Shown: piece by piece, positions 60,283-64,000 of the stretch
Position numbering within the stretch: position 1 is the first letter of the stretch
How the letters are laid out: every line of letters begins with the position of its first letter
Assembly: GCF_031461075.1 (NCBI RefSeq)
Contig: NZ_JAVKPK010000007.1
Coordinates: 1 to 64,000, forward strand
Length of the DNA: 64,000 nt
Source: Methanosarcina baikalica
GTDB taxonomy: Archaea; Halobacteriota; Methanosarcinia; Methanosarcinales; Methanosarcinaceae
Direction of reading: 5' to 3'
Position numbers and translations under genes: made by a program
The notes under the pieces: model-generated
The model's input: the letters and a program-made list of their open reading frames with translations, nothing else
Told to the model about the DNA's origin: nothing
Databases searched by the model: none

Positions 60283-61080
60283 TTATTTTGTCAATTCCCT
60301 CAACCGTTCGTCACTCAGAGAGTCAGCTGTAACTCTTTTTTCATTTTCAAGAATTGCTTTTCCAAGCTTGCGGTAGATGTCTGCAATATCGGATTCAGGA
60401 GCCTTTTCCATTACCGAGTAGCCTTTCCGTTCACAGTCCTGAACTGCCTGCCGCTTCGGGATAAAAGCCATAAGCTGGCTGCCGATCTCCTCGGCAAACT
60501 TTGTAACAATTTCTTCTTCCCTGTCCGCATTTCTGGAATTGCAAATTATCCCGCTGAGCGGCATTCCTATCTTGGAAAGGCCCTTGCAGATGTTATTGGC
60601 TGCATAAAGGGGCATGTATTCCCCTGAGGTCAGGACATAAGCCTCATTTACGAAACCCTTCCTGACAGGCGCCACAAACCCGCCACAGACAATGTCGCCG
60701 GGCACATCATAAATTATAAAGTCCTGCTCTTTTAAGAGGTCTCCTGAAATGCTTTTCAGTTTCTGGATAGCAACGATGATGCCTCGCCCTGCACAGCCTA
60801 TGCCAGGTTCCGGACCGCCTGCTTCCACGCACCTGACTCCTGCATACCCTTCAAAAACCACATCTTCTTCCTTCACATCCACGCCTTCGCGAAGGAGGTC
60901 GAGGATGGTTGGAATTCTCCTGCCTCCAAGCAGGGTGATCGATGAGTCGCTTTTAGGGTCGCAGCCTATGATCATGACTTTCTTTCCTGCTTCCGCACAG
61001 GCGGCTGCAACGTTTGAAGCCGTACTGGACTTGCCTATGCCGCCTTTCCCGTAGATTGCTATGATCTTTTGTTTTTTCAA
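60283..61080 (-). CDS. cfbC: F430 biosynthesis reductase, NifH-like iron protein
   Basis: A 265-residue homologue of nitrogenase iron protein. It has the P-loop YGKGGIGKSSTASN (10-23), switch region GCDPKSDSS, and the two Cys that bind the bridging [4Fe-4S] cluster, Cys 96 in GPEPGIGCAGRG and Cys 132 in PGDIVCGGFVAP, at nearly the NifH positions. With CfbD it forms the reductase that reduces Ni-sirohydrochlorin a,c-diamide to 15,17(3)-seco-F430-17(3)-acid. It lies directly between cfbD and cfbB. Differs from true nitrogenase NifH by its neighbours. Confidence 0.93.
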   Translation of the reverse strand: MKKQKIIAIYGKGGIGKSSTASNVAAACAEAGKKVMIIGCDPKSDSSITLLGGRRIPTILDLLREGVDVKEEDVVFEGYAGVRCVEAGGPEPGIGCAGRGIIVAIQKLKSISGDLLKEQDFIIYDVPGDIVCGGFVAPVRKGFVNEAYVLTSGEYMPLYAANNICKGLSKIGMPLSGIICNSRNADREEEIVTKFAEEIGSQLMAFIPKRQAVQDCERKGYSVMEKAPESDIADIYRKLGKAILENEKRVTADSLSDERLRELTK

Positions 61081-61117
61081 AGGATCTGCCTCCTGATTTT
61101 AGTCCATCTCTTCTCGC

Positions 61118-62230
61118 TCATACTTCCTTTGCAACTTCCCTTAAAGTGGCTCCAAACTCGGATTCCACTATTTCACTGACTCCCAGGGTCTTCGGGTGAA
61201 GGTCGATTTCAACCAGAACATGCTCATGCCCCATCTCTTTTAAGGGCAGGACCTGCCTTGGCCCATTGGTAATTGAAATCAACTCCATATGCCGTATATT
61301 CTCCATAGGGATCGCATGCGGAACACCGGTAATGACCGCAAAATCGTAATCACTATATTTTTCCTTAATCAGTTCGCTGACCTTTTCTCCGGCAACAGGA
61401 TACTCGTCCATTCCGCCGATGATTTCGTGCACGTCAATCCCATGTGCTTTCAGGTCCCGCATTATGTATTCGGCATGCTGTCTTACTCTCGGAAGCCCGA
61501 GATCGGGATCGAGATTTGCCATATTAACAAGGTTTTCCTTTTTCCCGAGAGCTGCTGCAACCTCGTTGACTGCAAGCGTAATGTCTGCAAACATGTAGCC
61601 GGTTTCTTTTTTGGCGTTCATGATGATAAGGCCCTTCTTGCCTTCCTTAAGGAGCTGGATTAAACGCCTTGCAACCTTATATTTGACATCTCCGCGGGAA
61701 GGGGCAAGGTATTCCCTGCTTGCAGCCCCAAACCGCTTTTCCACTTCTGTGGCTTTTGCGAGGAGGTATTCCTGGCGCTCGAACTCTTTATGGTCGATAA
61801 TCCCGGCATCAAGTGCGGATTCCAGGGCAAAGAGCACGCCTCTTGTATTGTTGTGGTAGCCTGCATGCACCTCAACTTCAATTACAGGGACATCAGGGTT
61901 TGCCTCGAGTACGGCTTCATGCATTTCTTCGCCTATGATCATGCTGGCACAGGTTCCGACAACGCCGATAATTTTAGGGTTGAAGAGTTCGACTGACTTG
62001 TTTATCAGCTCTACAAGCCGGTCATGCCCTCCGAAAACGAAACCGTTCTCATCAAGGCCTGTAGTGACGACATGTATGCCATCTTCTTCGAGCAGCCTTG
62101 CATGTTTGAAAGAACAGCCTGGAGGCCCGTGCAGGATAGCGACATCGACATTTAAGTCCCTGAGAGTATAAAGAGCCGCAACGATGGAACTCGGACGGGG
62201 ATGGATGATTGAAATCTCTTTTCCAGCCAT
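61118..62230 (-). CDS. cfbD: F430 biosynthesis reductase, NifD-like subunit
   Basis: A 370-residue protein from ATG 62230, chosen because GAGGAT lies seven bases upstream; an upstream 79-residue extension lacks a good site and looks non-coding. Cys 39 in HGPPGCSFKHA and Cys 94 in VVGTCASMI are cluster ligands of the NifD-like fold. It forms a complex with CfbC that carries out the reductive cyclisation step of F430 synthesis, and needs no molybdenum cofactor. The gene lies 38 bases before cfbC and about 340 bases after cfbE. Confidence 0.92.
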   Translation of the reverse strand: MAGKEISIIHPRPSSIVAALYTLRDLNVDVAILHGPPGCSFKHARLLEEDGIHVVTTGLDENGFVFGGHDRLVELINKSVELFNPKIIGVVGTCASMIIGEEMHEAVLEANPDVPVIEVEVHAGYHNNTRGVLFALESALDAGIIDHKEFERQEYLLAKATEVEKRFGAASREYLAPSRGDVKYKVARRLIQLLKEGKKGLIIMNAKKETGYMFADITLAVNEVAAALGKKENLVNMANLDPDLGLPRVRQHAEYIMRDLKAHGIDVHEIIGGMDEYPVAGEKVSELIKEKYSDYDFAVITGVPHAIPMENIRHMELISITNGPRQVLPLKEMGHEHVLVEIDLHPKTLGVSEIVESEFGATLREVAKEV

Positions 62231-62565
62231 GAAAAATCCTCTTATTGTGATAATGGGGATACCGATAGGAATGATAAAGTGCCTTTCCTTCAGAAGATTC
62301 CTATATTTCGCGGGATCTGGACTACCGCCTGTACCGCAAGATAAGTCGGAAACAGGATCAGTTGAAGTTTTAATAAGTAATGGAAACGGATACAGATTGG
62401 AAGAGCCTGTATAAAACTGTATCATAAAAATTTCAGCAAATTGCCTGCAGCCTGATCTGACCTGCATCTACTGACATAAATTCAGATCCGATATTGTTAT
62501 CCGGGGCAGGAATACTCGGCAATTACTCAACAATTAATCAGCAAAGCACTTTGCAAAGGAAATCT

Positions 62566-63990
62566 TTAACGGAAGCACTTTACTGAAGAGAGTATTATAT
62601 CGTCCCCGCCTGCAAGTTTCGACGCTTTCGAGAGCCCTTCCGGAAGGCTATCTGCGTAAGAGATATTTGCGGTAGCTATTGTTTTCATCCGTTCTCCTAC
62701 CAGGATAATCTGCCTGCATTTTGTACCGAATTTTTCCACGAAACCCTGCACTGACCTGGGGGGCAGCCCCTCACAGACCTGAGAGGCTTCTTCTCCGAGG
62801 ACAAGGATAATACTTCCCTTTTTTTCATCCTTTTTCTTCAGGAGGGCATACTCAAGGGCCTTTTCGGCAGAAAGAATATCCATGCCGGAGTTGGAATTAT
62901 CTATAAGGGCAATACCATTTATTTCTCTCTCCTGCATCCTGCCTGAGAGTCCCCTGAATTCCTCAAGCACTGTAACAACAGCTTCACGTTCAACTTTAAG
63001 CTCGAGAGCAGCTGCCGATGCTGCGATAAATGCAGTCATGTAAGCCGAAATATTGTATCCTGGAAGCAGGGAAGCTGAGAAAATTTCAGCTCCTTTTTGC
63101 ATAAAATGAAGCACAGAGCCTGAGGATGTCTGGGAAGCTGGTACTTCCGATAACTGTGGTGATACTGATGAAGCTGACAATCCTGAGGACGTTAACAATC
63201 CTGAAGGCACTGCTGGTGCTGTAATGTTGTACCCGGTTTCCAGCGCAAAATCGGCGACCTGGTCTGCCGTTTCAAAAAGCTTAGCATTGAAAGGGTCTTT
63301 GAAGGTTAGAACCTTTGCCTGACTCTTTTTTGCGGCTTTAAGGGCATTTTCGGCTCCTGCATTAATGAGAAGGGTACTTCCTGGCTTTGCATTCCTGACA
63401 AGCTGGAGTTTTGCCTCGCTTGCAAGGGCAGTATTGTTTGCAATCCGATAGTCAGGCGAAAGGGTTGTGAGAACCCCGAAAGCTGCAGTCCCGGTGCCTC
63501 CGATGGAGATTTCGAAGATAAAAAAATCCGGCCTTAACCCGGCATCAAAAACCTTCTCAACGGCCACAAGAACGCTTCCTGGAGTTATGCTCAAGCCGCT
63601 GCTGATAAGGGAAGAAATACCCCCTTTCCAGTATTCAAGTCCCCGCGAAGTGTGCAGCGCTACTTCAAACCGTCTGGAGAGCATATCCGCAAGGAGGGAT
63701 GAAGTGCTTGTTTTTGCTTTTACACCCGTAACCTCGACCGTTTTTATACCTGAAAGCCTTGAATCGTCTTTGAGGATTTTCCCGACAATCTCGTGATGGG
63801 AGAGGACTCTTATTTCTTCTGCTCTGGCTTCCTCAAGCATTGGATAGGCAGAGTCCAGGTGTACAGGCGCTACAAGAAGATCGAATCCGGACGCAGGAAG
63901 AGGAGTTTTTGAGCAGCGTATCCCGTGCTTTTCCTCAAGCTCGAGCAGCAGTCCAGGATCGACTGTCCCGTAGACATCTATTCCAATCAC
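62566..63990 (-). CDS. cfbE: Coenzyme F430 synthase, Mur-ligase-like
   Basis: A 474-residue enzyme of the Mur ligase family, which closes the F-ring lactam in the last step of F430 formation. The ATP-binding loop appears as VTGVKAKTSTSSLLAD (about 89-104), followed by EISIGGTGTAAFGVLTTLSPD and NTALASEAKLQLV. Near residue 260-300 there is a Ser/Pro-rich stretch (SSGLSASSVSPQLSE) that looks like a loop insertion. The start ATG at 63990 lies ten bases from the window edge, so its ribosome binding site is cut off. First of the cfb genes shown; cfbA is not in the window. Confidence 0.92.
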   Translation of the reverse strand: MIGIDVYGTVDPGLLLELEEKHGIRCSKTPLPASGFDLLVAPVHLDSAYPMLEEARAEEIRVLSHHEIVGKILKDDSRLSGIKTVEVTGVKAKTSTSSLLADMLSRRFEVALHTSRGLEYWKGGISSLISSGLSITPGSVLVAVEKVFDAGLRPDFFIFEISIGGTGTAAFGVLTTLSPDYRIANNTALASEAKLQLVRNAKPGSTLLINAGAENALKAAKKSQAKVLTFKDPFNAKLFETADQVADFALETGYNITAPAVPSGLLTSSGLSASSVSPQLSEVPASQTSSGSVLHFMQKGAEIFSASLLPGYNISAYMTAFIAASAAALELKVEREAVVTVLEEFRGLSGRMQEREINGIALIDNSNSGMDILSAEKALEYALLKKKDEKKGSIILVLGEEASQVCEGLPPRSVQGFVEKFGTKCRQIILVGERMKTIATANISYADSLPEGLSKASKLAGGDDIILSSVKCFR

Positions 63991-64000
63991 TTTATTTCCA

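Noticed and set aside
60283..62230. NifH/NifD-like pair considered as nitrogenase genes
   Set aside because: Neighbouring CfbB and CfbE homologues and the absence of nifK, nifE and nifN identify them as F430 biosynthesis genes.

Overview
The window is methanogenic archaeal DNA, almost certainly from a Methanosarcina species. The strongest evidence is a coenzyme F430 (methyl-coenzyme M reductase cofactor) gene set, cfbE-cfbD-cfbC-cfbB, at the right end. Supporting evidence is archaeal replication protein A with its partner, a two-domain tRNA-splicing endonuclease, pyruvoyl-dependent arginine decarboxylase, deoxyhypusine synthase, a methanogen-type FilR1-domain regulator, long AT-rich intergenic regions, many small mobile elements and archaeal TATA boxes. 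No rRNA, tRNA or CRISPR array was seen.

Layout. 0.6-3.6 kb: a single-domain AAA ATPase and two small hypothetical genes. 3.7-9.3 kb: a minus-strand UDP-N-acetylglucosamine operon (glmU paralogue, glmS, glmM, glmU). 10.5-12.3 kb: RPA and its associated protein. 12.7-19.4 kb: small and regulatory genes, a deoxyhypusine synthase next to pyruvoyl arginine decarboxylase (both possibly serving hypusine formation through agmatine), and a nitrilase-family enzyme. 19.5-23.1 kb: a MacB-like ABC exporter with a CARDB-type surface protein, with an IS256-family element inserted just upstream of the operon. 24.4-26.4 kb: a MATE transporter and MarR regulator with repeated palindromic sites upstream.

26.4-33.2 kb is an accessory zone with much AT-rich non-coding DNA and several MITE-like elements. 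It also holds a ferritin-like gene with no usable start codon, a PAS histidine kinase, a protein with terpene-synthase-like DDXXD and NSE-type motifs, a thioredoxin-like remnant and an unrecognised 313-residue protein. 33.5-41.8 kb returns to housekeeping: leuS, threonine synthase, a DUF1622 protein and aminopeptidase N. 42.1-44.9 kb is an AT-rich McrB/McrC-like restriction pair. 45-49 kb has a chagasin-like lipoprotein, small proteins and a FilR1-type regulator. 49.4 kb is a PHP phosphoesterase.

50.2-54.7 kb is the most interesting operon: substrate-binding lipoprotein, radical SAM enzyme with the CX5CX2C cluster motif known from HmdB, FecCD-type permease and ATPase. A near-perfect palindrome sits directly beside its likely TATA box. 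55.6-58.4 kb encodes HflX (whose full-length frame begins at an ATA codon), a DUF2209-like protein and EndA, and 58.7-64 kb the F430 genes.

Two themes deserve follow-up: the radical-SAM/ABC-uptake operon and the terpene-synthase-like gene. A third pattern is two genes, hflX and the ferritin-like gene, whose expected ATG start reads ATA.
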